Source of the DNA: Eggerthellaceae bacterium
GTDB taxonomy: Bacteria; Actinomycetota; Coriobacteriia; Coriobacteriales; Eggerthellaceae
Direction of reading: 5' to 3'
DNA: 43,931 nucleotides
Assembly (NCBI GenBank): GCA_017431165.1
Contig: JAFRLO010000030.1
Span: 1 to 43,931, forward strand
Part shown: positions 10,791 to 20,290 of the stretch, piece by piece
Layout: each line of letters starts with the position of its first letter
Numbering within the stretch: the first letter of the stretch is position 1
Program-made: the position numbers and the translations under genes
Notes under the pieces: generated by a model
What the model was told of the DNA's origin: nothing
Seen by the model: the letters and a program-made list of their open reading frames with translations, nothing else
Databases searched by the model: none

Positions 10791-12050
10791 ATGGATTCTG
10801 TACGCGACATCGCATTGCGCGCCAAGGCGGCATCGGCGCAGATGATGACCATAAGCTGCGAGGACCGCAATAAAGCGCTTTACGCCATGGCGGCTGCCCT
10901 CCGCGATAACGTCGATGAGGTCATTGCGGCGAATGTTTCGGATATGGAGGCGGCGAAGGCCCGCAATACCTCCGACTCCCTTCTCGACCGTTTGATGTTG
11001 GATGAGGGCCGCGTGTTCGATATGGCCGATGCACTTGAGGATTTGGCGAAACTGCCCGATCCCGTGGGTCGCGTGCTAGAGGACCGCATCCTGTACAACG
11101 GCATGCAGCTTAGGAAGGTAACCGTGCCGCTCGGTGTCGTCGCCATCGTGTATGAAGCCCGTCCCAATGTAACCGCCGATGCGTGCGGTATCTGCCTGAA
11201 ATCCGGTAACGCCGCCGTATTGCGTGGCGGTTCCATGGCCGCGAAGTCCTGCAAGGCCATCGCCGACATCCTCCACGAGGCTGCGGTTGCCTCTGGTATG
11301 CCGAAGGGATGCATCGAGATCATCGCGACGACCGACCATGCCGCTACCGACGAGCTGATGCAGCTCCATGGTATCGTCGACGTGCTTATACCGCGCGGCG
11401 GCGCGGGGCTTATCGCCCACTGCGTTGAGACGGCGAAGGTACCCGTCATCGAAACGGGCACGGGCAATTGCCACGTGTACGTCCATGCCTCTGCAGATTT
11501 GGAGATGGCGCATACCATCGTCATGAATGCGAAATGCCGCCGCTACGGCGTGTGCAATGCTGCGGAGACCCTGCTCGTCGATGAGGATATCGCCGAGGCG
11601 TTTCTGCCCGGTATCCTTTCAAGCCTTTCTGAGAAAGGCGTGCTGATCCATGCTGACGAGCGTGCTTCCCAAATCGCAGCGGAGGCGGGTGTGGGTTGCG
11701 TGCTCGCCACCGAAACCGATTGGGCAACCGAGTACCTCGCCCCCGAGATCGCGGTCCGCGTCGTCGATGGCGTGGATACTGCCATCGACCATGTCAACAC
11801 CTATGGTACGAAGCATTCCGAGGCGATCGTCGCCCAAGATGCCTGTGCCATCGAAGCCTTCCAGCAGCGCGTCGATGCTTCGAGCGTGTATGCGAATGCC
11901 TCTACGGCATTCACCGATGGCGGTCAGTTCGGATTAGGTGCCGAGATCGGAATCTCCACGCAGAAACTGCATGTGCGCGGTCCGTTTGCGCTCGAGGGTT
12001 TGACCTCGTACAAATACCTCTTGAACGGCGAAGGACAGGTGCGTTCCTAG
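10791..12050 (+). CDS. proA: Glutamate-5-semialdehyde dehydrogenase (gamma-glutamyl phosphate reductase)
   Basis: Second proline-pathway enzyme: reduces gamma-glutamyl phosphate with NADPH to glutamate semialdehyde. The 419-residue protein has the aldehyde dehydrogenase fold; GNAAVLRGG lies in the cofactor domain, IPRGGAGLI and VIETGTGNCHVYV precede the catalytic cysteine region (NAKCRRYGVCNAAETLLV), and the family C-terminal block YANASTAFTDGGQFGLGAEIG is present. It follows an AAGGAGG site and proB, and is followed one base later by nadD. The proC reductase is not in the window. Confidence 0.97.
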   Translation: MDSVRDIALRAKAASAQMMTISCEDRNKALYAMAAALRDNVDEVIAANVSDMEAAKARNTSDSLLDRLMLDEGRVFDMADALEDLAKLPDPVGRVLEDRILYNGMQLRKVTVPLGVVAIVYEARPNVTADACGICLKSGNAAVLRGGSMAAKSCKAIADILHEAAVASGMPKGCIEIIATTDHAATDELMQLHGIVDVLIPRGGAGLIAHCVETAKVPVIETGTGNCHVYVHASADLEMAHTIVMNAKCRRYGVCNAAETLLVDEDIAEAFLPGILSSLSEKGVLIHADERASQIAAEAGVGCVLATETDWATEYLAPEIAVRVVDGVDTAIDHVNTYGTKHSEAIVAQDACAIEAFQQRVDASSVYANASTAFTDGGQFGLGAEIGISTQKLHVRGPFALEGLTSYKYLLNGEGQVRS

Positions 12051-12051
12051 C

Positions 12052-12657
12052 ATGGCTCGTATCGGCATTTTCGGAGGAACCTTCGATCCGATTCATATCG
12101 GGCATTTGATGTGCGCCGAGCAGGCGAGGGACGCCTGCGCACTCGATACGGTCATCTTCGTACCCGTTTCGATACCTGCGGCGACGAAGATAGATCCCGT
12201 TTTGGAAACCGATGACCGCATGAACATGTGCAAGCTTGCCATAGCGGACAACCCGGCATTCGATATAAGCGATGTCGATATCGTCCGCGGCGGCATCACC
12301 TATACAGCTGATACGCTTACAGATCTTCGCGAGGCATACCCCGATGACGAGCTGTTCTTCATCACGGGTTCCGATTCGGCGAAGAGCTTGCCTAAGTGGT
12401 ACAAACCGAAGACGCTTGCACGCCTAGCGAGCTTCATCGCGGTCGATCGTCCTGGTGCCGAGATGACCGATGATGAGGTTGCCGAGCTGAAAGATCAGGG
12501 CTTTTCCGTCATCCCGATTCGCGCGGCACGGGTGGATGTCTCCTCGACAGAGATCCGTCGCCTCGTAGCTGAGGGCCGCTCGATCAGATATCTGTGCCCG
12601 TATTCGGTGTGCGCTTACATCCAGAAGAAGGGTTTGTACCAGAAAGGCATCCGATGA
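12052..12657 (+). CDS. nadD: Nicotinate-nucleotide adenylyltransferase
   Basis: Transfers AMP from ATP to nicotinate mononucleotide to make deamido-NAD. The 201-residue protein has the nucleotidyltransferase signature GIFGGTFDPIHIGHL at residues 4-18, the ITGSDSAKSLPKW region in the middle, and the C-terminal SSTEIRR motif. It starts one base after the proA stop and overlaps the YqeK-like gene by 4 bases, the usual nadD-yqeK-rsfS order in Gram-positive bacteria. Confidence 0.96.
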   Translation: MARIGIFGGTFDPIHIGHLMCAEQARDACALDTVIFVPVSIPAATKIDPVLETDDRMNMCKLAIADNPAFDISDVDIVRGGITYTADTLTDLREAYPDDELFFITGSDSAKSLPKWYKPKTLARLASFIAVDRPGAEMTDDEVAELKDQGFSVIPIRAARVDVSSTEIRRLVAEGRSIRYLCPYSVCAYIQKKGLYQKGIR

Positions 12658-13316
12658 TCTCCGAGCACTGCGATCCTCTTTCAGACGAGTTCTTCGAGCA
12701 AAGGAAAACAGAACTTGAACAGCGTGTGACCGCGCGCCGCTATAACCACAGTCTAGGTGTGGTCGATGCGTGCGTGATGCTTGCGCACATTTATGGAATC
12801 GATGAGCGCAAGGCGCGCCTCGCCGGGATTTTGCATGATTGGGACAAATGCTTTGACGATGACGGCATCAGGCGACGTGCGCATGAGGTCGGGCTCGATG
12901 TCGAGGCGGAGGTTTTGGACATGGTCCCTCAGGCCCTGCATGGTATGACCGCAGCCCTTGCCCTCGCACGCGATTATCCAGAAATCCCCGAAGACGTGAT
13001 CCAAGCCATCTCTCGCCATACCGTAGCGTCTGTGGACATGCAGCCGCTTGATATGGCGCTCTATGTCGCTGATGCGATAGAGGTGAATCGAGATCCCGAG
13101 AAACTCGGAGAGCAGGTGGAACAGCTGCGCGGGATGGTAGGGAAGGAAACGCTCGAGAAGCTGTTTTTCGAAACCTATCGCTTTTGGACAATTTTGCTTT
13201 TGAACCGCACCTCGTCGCTTCATCCTGATACCATTACCGTATGGAACGAATATGCCAATCGATTCAAACCGTGCGGCAAGAAGAGCTTTAAGGAAATGCG
13301 AAAGGAACTTACATGA
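12654..13316 (+). CDS. yqeK: YqeK-family HD-domain Ap4A hydrolase
   Basis: YqeK proteins are HD-domain enzymes that split diadenosine tetraphosphate symmetrically into two ADP. The 220-residue product from ATG 12654 has the HD metal motif parts: RYNHSLGVVDAC (first His, about residue 30), GILHDWDK (the HD pair at about 60-61), a His in ALHGMTAA and ISRHTVA, and YVADAIEVNR (later Asp). It overlaps nadD by ATGA and rsfS by 4 bases. The usual length is about 190 residues; here about 20 extra residues lie at the N-terminus before the HD fold. Confidence 0.9.
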   Translation: MISEHCDPLSDEFFEQRKTELEQRVTARRYNHSLGVVDACVMLAHIYGIDERKARLAGILHDWDKCFDDDGIRRRAHEVGLDVEAEVLDMVPQALHGMTAALALARDYPEIPEDVIQAISRHTVASVDMQPLDMALYVADAIEVNRDPEKLGEQVEQLRGMVGKETLEKLFFETYRFWTILLLNRTSSLHPDTITVWNEYANRFKPCGKKSFKEMRKELT

Positions 13317-13774
13317 CCCGCATAAATGAAATCGTTGCCGATAGCGCCGAATCTACTCCTAAGGAGGAAGCAAGCTCGCGGGAATGCGCGCTCATCGCCG
13401 CGCGCGCTGCGTGCAGTAAGAAGGCGACCGATATCATGATCCAAGACGTGCGGGAGCTCGTAAGCGTGACTGATTACTTCGTCATCGCCACTGCTGCGAA
13501 CAACCGTCAGGTTGCTGCCATCATCGATGCAATCGAGGAAGCGGAGCGTAAGGAAGGCGGCGTGAAGCCCTTGCATACCGAAGGCACGAATGACGGCATC
13601 TGGGCGTTATTGGATTACGGCTCGTTCGTCGTGCATGTTTTCCAGCCTGAGGCACGTGATTTCTACCAGCTTGAGGAGCTGTGGAATGAAGCGCCCATCA
13701 TCGACCTCTCTTTAGAGGACGGTTTTGCAGACGCACAGTACAGCGACCGCATCGCAGCGCTGCTAACGCGATAA
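13313..13774 (+). CDS. rsfS: Ribosomal silencing factor RsfS
   Basis: RsfS binds L14 on the 50S subunit and blocks subunit joining when nutrients are short. The 153-residue product has the family core from about residue 22: AARAACSKKATDIMIQDVRE, SVTDYFVIATAANNRQVAAI, a KPLHTEGTNDGIWALLDYGS block and VVHVFQPEARDFYQLEELW. About 20 residues at the N-terminus are extra and polar. It is the last gene of the obg-proBA-nadD-yqeK-rsfS set; about 110 bases later the tig promoter begins. Confidence 0.95.
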   Translation: MTRINEIVADSAESTPKEEASSRECALIAARAACSKKATDIMIQDVRELVSVTDYFVIATAANNRQVAAIIDAIEEAERKEGGVKPLHTEGTNDGIWALLDYGSFVVHVFQPEARDFYQLEELWNEAPIIDLSLEDGFADAQYSDRIAALLTR

Positions 13775-13789
13775 GCCCATTTCCCATAT

Positions 13790-13828
13790 CGTTTTAGAAA
13801 CGGCACCGCCTATCGTTGCATTGCGGTG
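13790..13828 (+). terminator. Possible hairpins after rsfS
   Basis: A short stem (CGTTT-TAG-AAACG, 13790-13802) is followed by CACCGC (13804-13809) pairing with GCGGTG (13823-13828) across a 13-base loop. There is no strong T run, so factor-independent termination is doubtful. It marks the end of the operon before the tig promoter. Confidence 0.3.
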
Positions 13829-13887
13829 TGCTTATTCGTGCTTTTCTCCACAAATAGCGAAGTGCCGACAATAAGAGTAGACACTTA

Positions 13888-13896
13888 TGCGATAAT
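13888..13896 (+). promoter_or_regulatory. Extended -10 promoter of tig
   Basis: TGC directly before GATAAT (13888-13896) forms an extended -10 element about 50 bases before the tig start. The -35 position at 17 bases (ACAATA) is weak, which fits an extended -10 promoter. Confidence 0.55.
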
Positions 13897-13947
13897 ACTT
13901 TGTTGGCGCATTTGCCCATAAGAATCGTAAAAAATGGAGGAAGTTTC

Positions 13948-15345
13948 GTGAAAACAACAATGGAGGCCTTGGAAGGCAATCGCTGCAAGGTAACTGTCAC
14001 GGTTGAGTCCAAGGAGATCGACGCACGTATCAAGAAGGCATATAAGGATGCCGCATACAAGTATAATTTCCCGGGTTTCCGTAAGGGCAAGGCCCCTCGG
14101 CCCGTCATCGATAACGCGTTAGGGCCGGAAACCATTCGGGCACAGGTTACTGACGATGTCATCAATGACACATATCCCCAGTCCTTCGAAGATGTGAACC
14201 TGTATCCTGTCGGACAGCTTGAGCCCGACCCTGAGAACGGTCTTGTCGAGCGCGGCAAGGATTACACCTATGTCTACGAGATCGACACCAAGCCCGAGTT
14301 CGAGCTGAATAGTTACGACCCTGTCGAGGTCGCATTGCCGCAGCATGCTGCTACGGAGGGCGAGATCGCCGATCAGCTTGACGCCTTGACCGAGCACTAT
14401 TACCACTATGATCCCGCACCTGCCAACACCAAGGTCAAGGCCGACTCCACGGTAAGCCTCAAAGTCGCCGCAACCGACGACAAGGGCGAGAACCTTCCAT
14501 ACGTCTCTGAGGAATCCATGCAATACACCATCGGATCCGGTCTGTATCCGGCCTCTTTCGATGAGGAGCTGATGGGTCTGAAGAAGGGCGATACGAAGCA
14601 GTTCGCCATCGATGTCCCCGAAGAGCCGACCGCTTACACCGCCGGCCTTAACGGCAAGACCGAGAAGATCCATCTCGACATCGAGGTCTTGAGCCTGCTT
14701 AAGAAGATCAAGCCTGAGCTTACGGATGAGTGGGTCAAGGATACCTTCGGTTTCGAGACGGCAGCAGAGCTCCGTGAGCGCGTCATCGAGTCCATCGAGC
14801 AGCAGAAGGAAGATATCATCCCGCGCCTGAAGGAAAACAACTGCCTGCGCGTTTTGTGCGAGCGCCTCGAGGGCGAGCCTCCTGAAGACATGGTTACCGA
14901 TAACGAGTCGGAGATCTTGAAGGACTTCTTCAAGCGTTTGCAGGACCAGGCAATCACTTTTGACGCCTATCTCATGCAAGCAGGCATCGATGCCACCCAG
15001 TTCAGGGAGGACATCAAGCGCCAGGCGACTGATATGGCCAAGGAGGATCTCGCGCTTGACGCCGTGGCCCGCAACCTTGGCATCGAGATTACGGAAGACG
15101 ATGTCGTCGCCGAATTCGAGAAGTCTGGCGCCTCAGATCCGAAGGCGTTGTATGAGGAGTGGAAGAACGGCGGACGTCTGTATCTGGTTCGTGCCGGCCT
15201 TGCGCGTCAAAAGGCGCTCGACCATGTTGTCGAGAACGCCGTGGTCACCGAATACGGCGATGACGCCGGCGAAGATGACGTGAAGTTCGTCACCGACCGC
15301 AGCGCTTCCAAGGAAGATGCCGACAAAGCTGCTGAGACCGAATAG
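13948..15345 (+). CDS. tig: Trigger factor (ribosome-associated chaperone and prolyl isomerase)
   Basis: Chaperone that binds L23 at the ribosome exit and shields nascent chains. GTG 13948 is chosen because GGAGG lies 7 bases upstream (13936-13940); an ATG at 13960 is also in frame. The product has 465 residues. The N-terminal ribosome-binding domain has NFPGFRKGKAPRPVI (about residues 40-55), the key loop of the family. A PPIase (FKBP-like) domain lies at about 160-255 (TVSLKVAATDDKGE, FDEELMGLKKGDTKQF), and a long helical C-terminal domain follows to about 440, ending in a polar acidic tail. It precedes clpP-clpX, a classical arrangement. Confidence 0.97.
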   Translation: MKTTMEALEGNRCKVTVTVESKEIDARIKKAYKDAAYKYNFPGFRKGKAPRPVIDNALGPETIRAQVTDDVINDTYPQSFEDVNLYPVGQLEPDPENGLVERGKDYTYVYEIDTKPEFELNSYDPVEVALPQHAATEGEIADQLDALTEHYYHYDPAPANTKVKADSTVSLKVAATDDKGENLPYVSEESMQYTIGSGLYPASFDEELMGLKKGDTKQFAIDVPEEPTAYTAGLNGKTEKIHLDIEVLSLLKKIKPELTDEWVKDTFGFETAAELRERVIESIEQQKEDIIPRLKENNCLRVLCERLEGEPPEDMVTDNESEILKDFFKRLQDQAITFDAYLMQAGIDATQFREDIKRQATDMAKEDLALDAVARNLGIEITEDDVVAEFEKSGASDPKALYEEWKNGGRLYLVRAGLARQKALDHVVENAVVTEYGDDAGEDDVKFVTDRSASKEDADKAAETE

Positions 15346-15355
15346 CCAAATGCAT

Positions 15356-15484
15356 CGCTAAAAGCGCTCATGTGCTTTTAGCGGGAGCCGAGCCTGCCCA
15401 AGCATCCAACCCGGATGGTTTCGCAGGCTCGTTATGCACAGACAAGGGATTAACACCGAGAAGCAGCTGTAATAGACGGCTGCT
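15356..15484 (+). promoter_or_regulatory. Structured tig-clpP intergenic region (three hairpins)
   Basis: Three inverted repeats fill this 154-base gap. The first is a perfect 10-base-pair stem with an 8-base loop (15356-15365 with 15374-15383). The second pairs GAGCCTGC (15390-15397) with GCAGGCTC (15423-15430) and encloses a 5-base-pair inner stem (15403-15407 with 15413-15417). The third pairs AGCAGC (15462-15467) with GCTGCT (15479-15484), ending about 15 bases before the clpP ATG. None has a T tract, so these are more likely attenuating, RNA-processing or translation-control structures than a simple terminator. The pairing is visible; the role is inference. Confidence 0.5.
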
Positions 15485-15499
15485 GGAAGTGAGGCACAT

Positions 15500-16126
15500 A
15501 TGGATAATCAAGTACGTCAAGCATTGATCCCGTACGTCATCGAGCAGAGTCCGCGTGGCGAGCGCTCGTTTGACATCTATTCCCGCTTGCTCAACGATCG
15601 CATCGTGTTCTTGGGCGAGCAAATCGACGATGCTGTAGCGAATTCCGTAGTCGCACAGCTTCTCCATTTGGAGAACACCGACCCGGATCAGGACATCTCG
15701 CTCTACATCAATTCGCCGGGCGGTTCCGTAACCGCCGGTCTTGCCATCCTCGATACGATGAACTTCATCAAGTGCGATGTGTCGACGGTGTGCATTGGCG
15801 AGTGCGCATCCATGGCCGCCGTGCTCTTGTCCGCCGGCGCGAAGGGGAAGCGTTTCTGCCTCCCGAACTCCATGGTGCTCATCCATCAGCCGATGGGTCA
15901 GGCGCAGGGTCAGCAAACCGAGATCGCCATCGTCGCCGATTTCATGCTCAAGACGCGTCAACGTCTCAACAAGATCCTTGCCGACAACACCGGCCAGACC
16001 CTCGAGACGATTCAACGCGACACCGAGCGTGACAACTACATGACCGCCGAAGAGGCGCTTGCCTATGGTTTGGTCGATCAGATCACTTCAAGCCATGGCG
16101 CCCCTGCCGAGGAGAAGAGCGAATAA
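15500..16126 (+). CDS. clpP: ATP-dependent Clp protease proteolytic subunit
   Basis: Serine peptidase that forms a 14-mer chamber and works with ClpX or ClpC. The 208-residue product has the full triad: Ser104 in GECASMAA, His129 in MVLIHQPMG and Asp178 in RDTERDNYM. The family residues around the Ser are usually GQAASMGA; here Glu and Cys precede the [20 protein letters not shown] forms the substrate-side strand and oxyanion region. An NH2-terminal stretch of about 10 residues may be removed. The ATG follows GTGAGG. clpX begins 3 bases after the stop. Only one clpP is present here, unlike the clpP1-clpP2 pair of mycobacteria. Confidence 0.97.
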   Translation: MDNQVRQALIPYVIEQSPRGERSFDIYSRLLNDRIVFLGEQIDDAVANSVVAQLLHLENTDPDQDISLYINSPGGSVTAGLAILDTMNFIKCDVSTVCIGECASMAAVLLSAGAKGKRFCLPNSMVLIHQPMGQAQGQQTEIAIVADFMLKTRQRLNKILADNTGQTLETIQRDTERDNYMTAEEALAYGLVDQITSSHGAPAEEKSE

Positions 16127-16129
16127 GGC

Positions 16130-17488
16130 ATGTCCAAGAAATCCGACGACGGCTTCAACCGCAATCCCAAGTCCATCGTCTGCGCCTTCTGCGGCAAGAA
16201 CGCCAATGAAGTCGCTGCGATGATATCGGGTCCAAACGGCATCAACATCTGCGACGAATGCGTGTCTATCTGCGCTGATGCCATGATGACCGATTTGGGG
16301 ATGGGTCTTCGCACGCCTTCCGACTATGGCTATCGCGATTCGGAAGCGCATGCGAAAAAGCAACGCTACGGAACGGTTGTCGCCCACAATGCAGACGGGA
16401 CCATCAATCCCGAGCAGATCCTTGCCAACCTGCCGACGCCCCACGAGCTCTATGAGCGCCTTTCCGAGCACGTCGTCGGTCAGGAGAAGGCGAAGCGTGC
16501 GCTTTCAGTTGCCGTCTACAACCATTACAAGCGCATCAGCTTAGGCGTTGCGACCGACGATGATGATGTCGAGCTCGCTAAGAGCAACATCTTGCTTTTA
16601 GGTCCTACGGGCTCGGGCAAGACGCTTTTGGCGCAAACGCTCGCGCGCACCCTGCAAGTGCCGTTCGCCATTGCCGATGCCACGACGCTCACCGAAGCGG
16701 GATACGTGGGTGAGGATGTGGAGAACATCCTTCTAAAGCTCATCACGGCAGCGGATTTCGATATCCCGAGTGCCGAGATCGGCATCGTGTATGTGGACGA
16801 GATCGATAAGATCGCACGCAAAGCCGAGAACCTTTCCATCACGCGTGACGTGTCGGGTGAGGGCGTTCAGCAGGCGCTCTTGAAGATCGTTGAAGGCACG
16901 GAAGCAAGTGTTCCGCCGCAAGGTGGCCGCAAGCATCCCCAGCAGGAGCTCATCCACATCAACACTACGAACATCCTGTTCATCTTAGGTGGCGCGTTCG
17001 TCGGATTATCCGACATCATCGCGCAGCGCGTGGGCAAGCACGGGCTTGGCTTCAACGTAGAACTTCCCGAGAGCAAGAAACAGGCCGAGGCGGAGCTTCT
17101 CGAGCAGGTGCTTCCCGAGGACCTTAACAAGTACGGCATGATCCCCGAGTTCGTGGGCAGGATCCCCGTCATCACGGCGCTTTGCGAGCTCTCAGAAGAG
17201 GATTTGGTCCGTATCTTGACCGAGCCGAAGAACGCGCTCGTCAAGCAATACAGGAAGCTGTTCGCGTTCGAGGACGCGGAGCTTACTTTCCAACGCCGTG
17301 CGCTCGAGGCGATTGCGCACGAGGCTGCCGAGCACGGCACTGGTGCGAGAGGCCTTCGCAGCATCTGCGAGCGCGTCTTGCAGGACGTCATGTACGATCT
17401 CCCGGAAACGCCTGGCAAGAAGAGCGTGACCGTGCGTGCAAGCGACGTGAAAGGCGAGACAAAACCGAAGATCAAGCTCATCGCATAA
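16130..17488 (+). CDS. clpX: ATP-dependent Clp protease ATP-binding subunit ClpX
   Basis: AAA+ unfoldase that feeds tagged proteins into ClpP. The 452-residue protein begins with the zinc-binding domain (CAFCGKN and CDECV, four cysteines within residues 19-46), followed by a variable linker of about 35 residues and the AAA+ domain: [14 protein letters not shown] (Walker A), [10 protein letters not shown] (Walker B), sensor and arginine-finger regions with [12 protein letters not shown], and the ClpP-binding GLGFN loop region near residue 304. The C-terminal small domain has [12 protein letters not shown]. It is coupled to clpP by a 3-base gap, so the two parts of the protease are made together. 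Confidence 0.97.
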   Translation: MSKKSDDGFNRNPKSIVCAFCGKNANEVAAMISGPNGINICDECVSICADAMMTDLGMGLRTPSDYGYRDSEAHAKKQRYGTVVAHNADGTINPEQILANLPTPHELYERLSEHVVGQEKAKRALSVAVYNHYKRISLGVATDDDDVELAKSNILLLGPTGSGKTLLAQTLARTLQVPFAIADATTLTEAGYVGEDVENILLKLITAADFDIPSAEIGIVYVDEIDKIARKAENLSITRDVSGEGVQQALLKIVEGTEASVPPQGGRKHPQQELIHINTTNILFILGGAFVGLSDIIAQRVGKHGLGFNVELPESKKQAEAELLEQVLPEDLNKYGMIPEFVGRIPVITALCELSEEDLVRILTEPKNALVKQYRKLFAFEDAELTFQRRALEAIAHEAAEHGTGARGLRSICERVLQDVMYDLPETPGKKSVTVRASDVKGETKPKIKLIA

Positions 17489-17507
17489 GAATAAAGGAGC
17501 AGGTTTT

Positions 17508-20168
17508 ATGGCCGAAGACAAGAAGATCGAATACGATTTCGCAGCGCATGAGCGCCCGCTTTTCCAGGCATGGAAGGATGCGGGCTATTTCCAGCGTTCC
17601 AAGGGTTTTGGGAAGCATGCCGGCGAATCCTACACGATCGTGATCCCGCCGCCGAACGTTACCGGCGTTTTGCATATGGGCCATGCTCTCAATGACACCA
17701 TCCAGGATACGTGCATCCGCCGTGCGCGCATGCGCGGTTTCCAGACTCGCTGGATATTGGGAACCGACCATGCCGGCATTGCTACGCAGACCAAGGTCGA
17801 CAAGCATCTTGCCGAGCAGGGCATCAACCGTCGCGAGATCGGTCGTGAGGCGTTCATCGAGGCTTGCCAGGAATGGCGCCTCCAATACGGTACGACCATC
17901 GTGAACCAGATATCGATGATGGGCTGCTCATGCGATTACGAGGATGAGCAGTTCTCGATGTCCGAGGAGTTCAGCCAAGCTGTCCGCAAGGTCTTCGTCG
18001 ATTGGTACCACGATGATCTTATCTATCGAGGCAAGCGCATCGTGAATTGGTGCCCGAGCTGTACGACAGCCATTGCCGATGACGAGGCCGAGTACGAAGA
18101 CGAAAAGGGTCACTTGTGGTATTTGCGTTATCCGTTGACCGAGCCGGTTGACGGTATGGACTACATCGTGGTCGCAACCACGCGTCCTGAGACCATGCTT
18201 GGCGACACCGGTGTTGCCGTGAGCCCGCAAGACGAGCGCTATAAGCATCTTATCGGCAAGACCGTCATGCTTCCCATCGTGAATCGCGAGATTCCGATCT
18301 TCGCCGATTTCTACGTGGATAAGGAATTCGGAACGGGCTGCGTGAAGGTCACGCCTGCCCATGACCCGAACGACTACGCCATGGGGGAGCGCCACGACCT
18401 CCCGCGCGTCAACATCTTCGACGAGACTGCGCATGTGGTGGAAGGCTATGGCGATTTGTCCGGCATGGATCGCGATGAGGCGCGCGAAGCGGTCGTCGCG
18501 AAGTTTGAAGAGATGGGCTTGCTTGACCATATCGAGGATCACGATCATTCGGTCATGCATTGCTATCGCTGCCACAACAAACTCGAACCGTGGCTTTCCG
18601 AGCAATGGTTCGTCGCGGTTGATGAATTGAAACGTCGCGCGGCTGAGGTTGTCGAGGATGGGACGATCCAGTTCTTCCCGGCACGGTGGAGCCAGGTGTA
18701 TCTCGACTGGATCGCGAATCTGAAGGATTGGTGCATCTCGCGTCAATTATGGTGGGGGCATAGAATCCCCATGTTCTACTGCGATGAGTGCGGCTGGCAA
18801 GATGCGAGCCTTGAGGATATCGATACATGCCCCGCATGCGGTGCCAAGGTTCGCCAGGACGATGACGTGCTCGACACGTGGTTCTCGTCGCAACTGTGGC
18901 CCTTTGCAACGCAGAAATGGGCACAGCTCGGTAACGAATCGCCGGATTTAGTGAAGCATTATCCGACGCAGGTGCTTTCCACGGCGCGCGACATCATGGG
19001 TCTGTGGGTTGCTCGTATGGTGATGTCATCGCTGTATTGCACGCATCAGATCCCGTTCTATCACGTGCTCATCCATCCGACGGTCATGGGCGCCGACGGT
19101 AAGCCGATGTCGAAGAGCCGCGGAAACGGCGTCGATCCGGTCGAGCTGATGAAGAACTATGGTGCCGATGGCATGCGTTTCGGATTGTTGATGCAGGTCA
19201 CAGGTGCACAGGCTATGCGTTTCGATTATCAGAAGATCGAGAGCAGCCGCAATTTCGCGAACAAGATCAGAAACGCGGCACGTTTCGTAATGATGCATCT
19301 TGACGGCTATACGCCTGGTGAGCCGAAGCTGACCACGCCTGCCGACATGTGCATTTTCAGCCGTCTTGCGACGCTGATCAAAGATGTTGACGCCGCATTC
19401 GAAACCTATGATTTCGGGGAGATAACGAGGAGCCTGTATCCGTTCTTCTGGAACGAGTTCTGCGATTGGTACATCGAATTCTCGAAAAGCCGCCTCTCGG
19501 CGGACAACGATCCCGAGGATCGTTTGAACTGCCAGCGTAATCTGGTATTCATCCTCGACCAATCGATCCGTCTGCTTCATCCCATCATGCCGTTCGTAAC
19601 GGAAGAGATATACCAGCAGCTTCCCTGCGAGAAGGATTCTCCGTATCTGATCGGTGCGGTGTGGCCCGATGCAGAGGATTTCGAGAAATACTGCAATACG
19701 TCGGCTGAGCGCTCGATCGAACTGGTCTGCCAGGTCATCAGCGCGATCCGTTCCTCCCGTGCCCGTTATGGCATCTCTCCGAAGACGCCGCTCGATGTGG
19801 TCGTCAAGGCGAACGATGCCGATGTCGAGCTGCTTAACTCCGAGAAGGCTTTGGTTGAGTCGATTGGTGCAGCGCGGTTAAGCGCTGCGGCCGATGCGAG
19901 CAAGCCTGCCGAGTCGAGCGCCGTGCTTTCCGCTGGCGTAGAGGTGTATGTTTGCCTGAGCGGATTGGTCGATTTCGAAGCGGAGCGTGCACGCCTTTCC
20001 AAGGAGCGCGCGAAGGTTGATGCTGATGTGGCGAAGCTTACCAAGAAGCTTTCGAACAAGGGCTTCCTGGCGAAAGCGGCACCCGAGATCATCGAGAAGG
20101 ATCGCGGTAAGCTTGCCGATTTGACGGATAGGCTCGCGCGCATCGATGAGCAACTGGAAAACCTGTAG
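17508..20168 (+). CDS. valS: Valyl-tRNA synthetase
   Basis: Class I synthetase of 886 residues that charges tRNA-Val. It has PPPNVTGVLHMGHALND (HIGH motif, about residues 44-60), a CP1 editing domain at about 180-400 (VATTRPETMLGDTGVAV, GTGCVKVTPAHDPNDY), the WCISRQLWWGHRIP block, a CxxC pair insertion (CDECG and CPACG) before the signature loop, and the second motif as PMSKS rather than KMSKS. The anticodon-binding domain follows, and the C-terminal coiled coil (about 820-886) that grips the tRNA is present. The ATG follows AAAGGAG 19 bases after clpX. No T-box fits in that gap. In mycobacteria folC follows valS; here it is replaced by a zinc-ribbon membrane protein. Confidence 0.97.
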   Translation: MAEDKKIEYDFAAHERPLFQAWKDAGYFQRSKGFGKHAGESYTIVIPPPNVTGVLHMGHALNDTIQDTCIRRARMRGFQTRWILGTDHAGIATQTKVDKHLAEQGINRREIGREAFIEACQEWRLQYGTTIVNQISMMGCSCDYEDEQFSMSEEFSQAVRKVFVDWYHDDLIYRGKRIVNWCPSCTTAIADDEAEYEDEKGHLWYLRYPLTEPVDGMDYIVVATTRPETMLGDTGVAVSPQDERYKHLIGKTVMLPIVNREIPIFADFYVDKEFGTGCVKVTPAHDPNDYAMGERHDLPRVNIFDETAHVVEGYGDLSGMDRDEAREAVVAKFEEMGLLDHIEDHDHSVMHCYRCHNKLEPWLSEQWFVAVDELKRRAAEVVEDGTIQFFPARWSQVYLDWIANLKDWCISRQLWWGHRIPMFYCDECGWQDASLEDIDTCPACGAKVRQDDDVLDTWFSSQLWPFATQKWAQLGNESPDLVKHYPTQVLSTARDIMGLWVARMVMSSLYCTHQIPFYHVLIHPTVMGADGKPMSKSRGNGVDPVELMKNYGADGMRFGLLMQVTGAQAMRFDYQKIESSRNFANKIRNAARFVMMHLDGYTPGEPKLTTPADMCIFSRLATLIKDVDAAFETYDFGEITRSLYPFFWNEFCDWYIEFSKSRLSADNDPEDRLNCQRNLVFILDQSIRLLHPIMPFVTEEIYQQLPCEKDSPYLIGAVWPDAEDFEKYCNTSAERSIELVCQVISAIRSSRARYGISPKTPLDVVVKANDADVELLNSEKALVESIGAARLSAAADASKPAESSAVLSAGVEVYVCLSGLVDFEAERARLSKERAKVDADVAKLTKKLSNKGFLAKAAPEIIEKDRGKLADLTDRLARIDEQLENL

Positions 20169-20178
20169 GAAAGGGTTT

Positions 20179-20187
20179 TGATATACT
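20179..20187 (+). promoter_or_regulatory. Extended -10 promoter after valS
   Basis: TGA directly before TATACT (20179-20187) forms an extended -10 element 11 bases after the valS stop. It would give a leader of about 95 bases before the zinc-ribbon membrane protein gene. Confidence 0.5.
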
Positions 20188-20290
20188 GTTCTGTTGGTTT
20201 ATACGATGAAGGTTTCAGCACTAGAGGAGAAAGCATCGTAAAGATTCGCAAGCGTGAATACGACTTGCACGAGAAGAAGATGAGGTTAGC

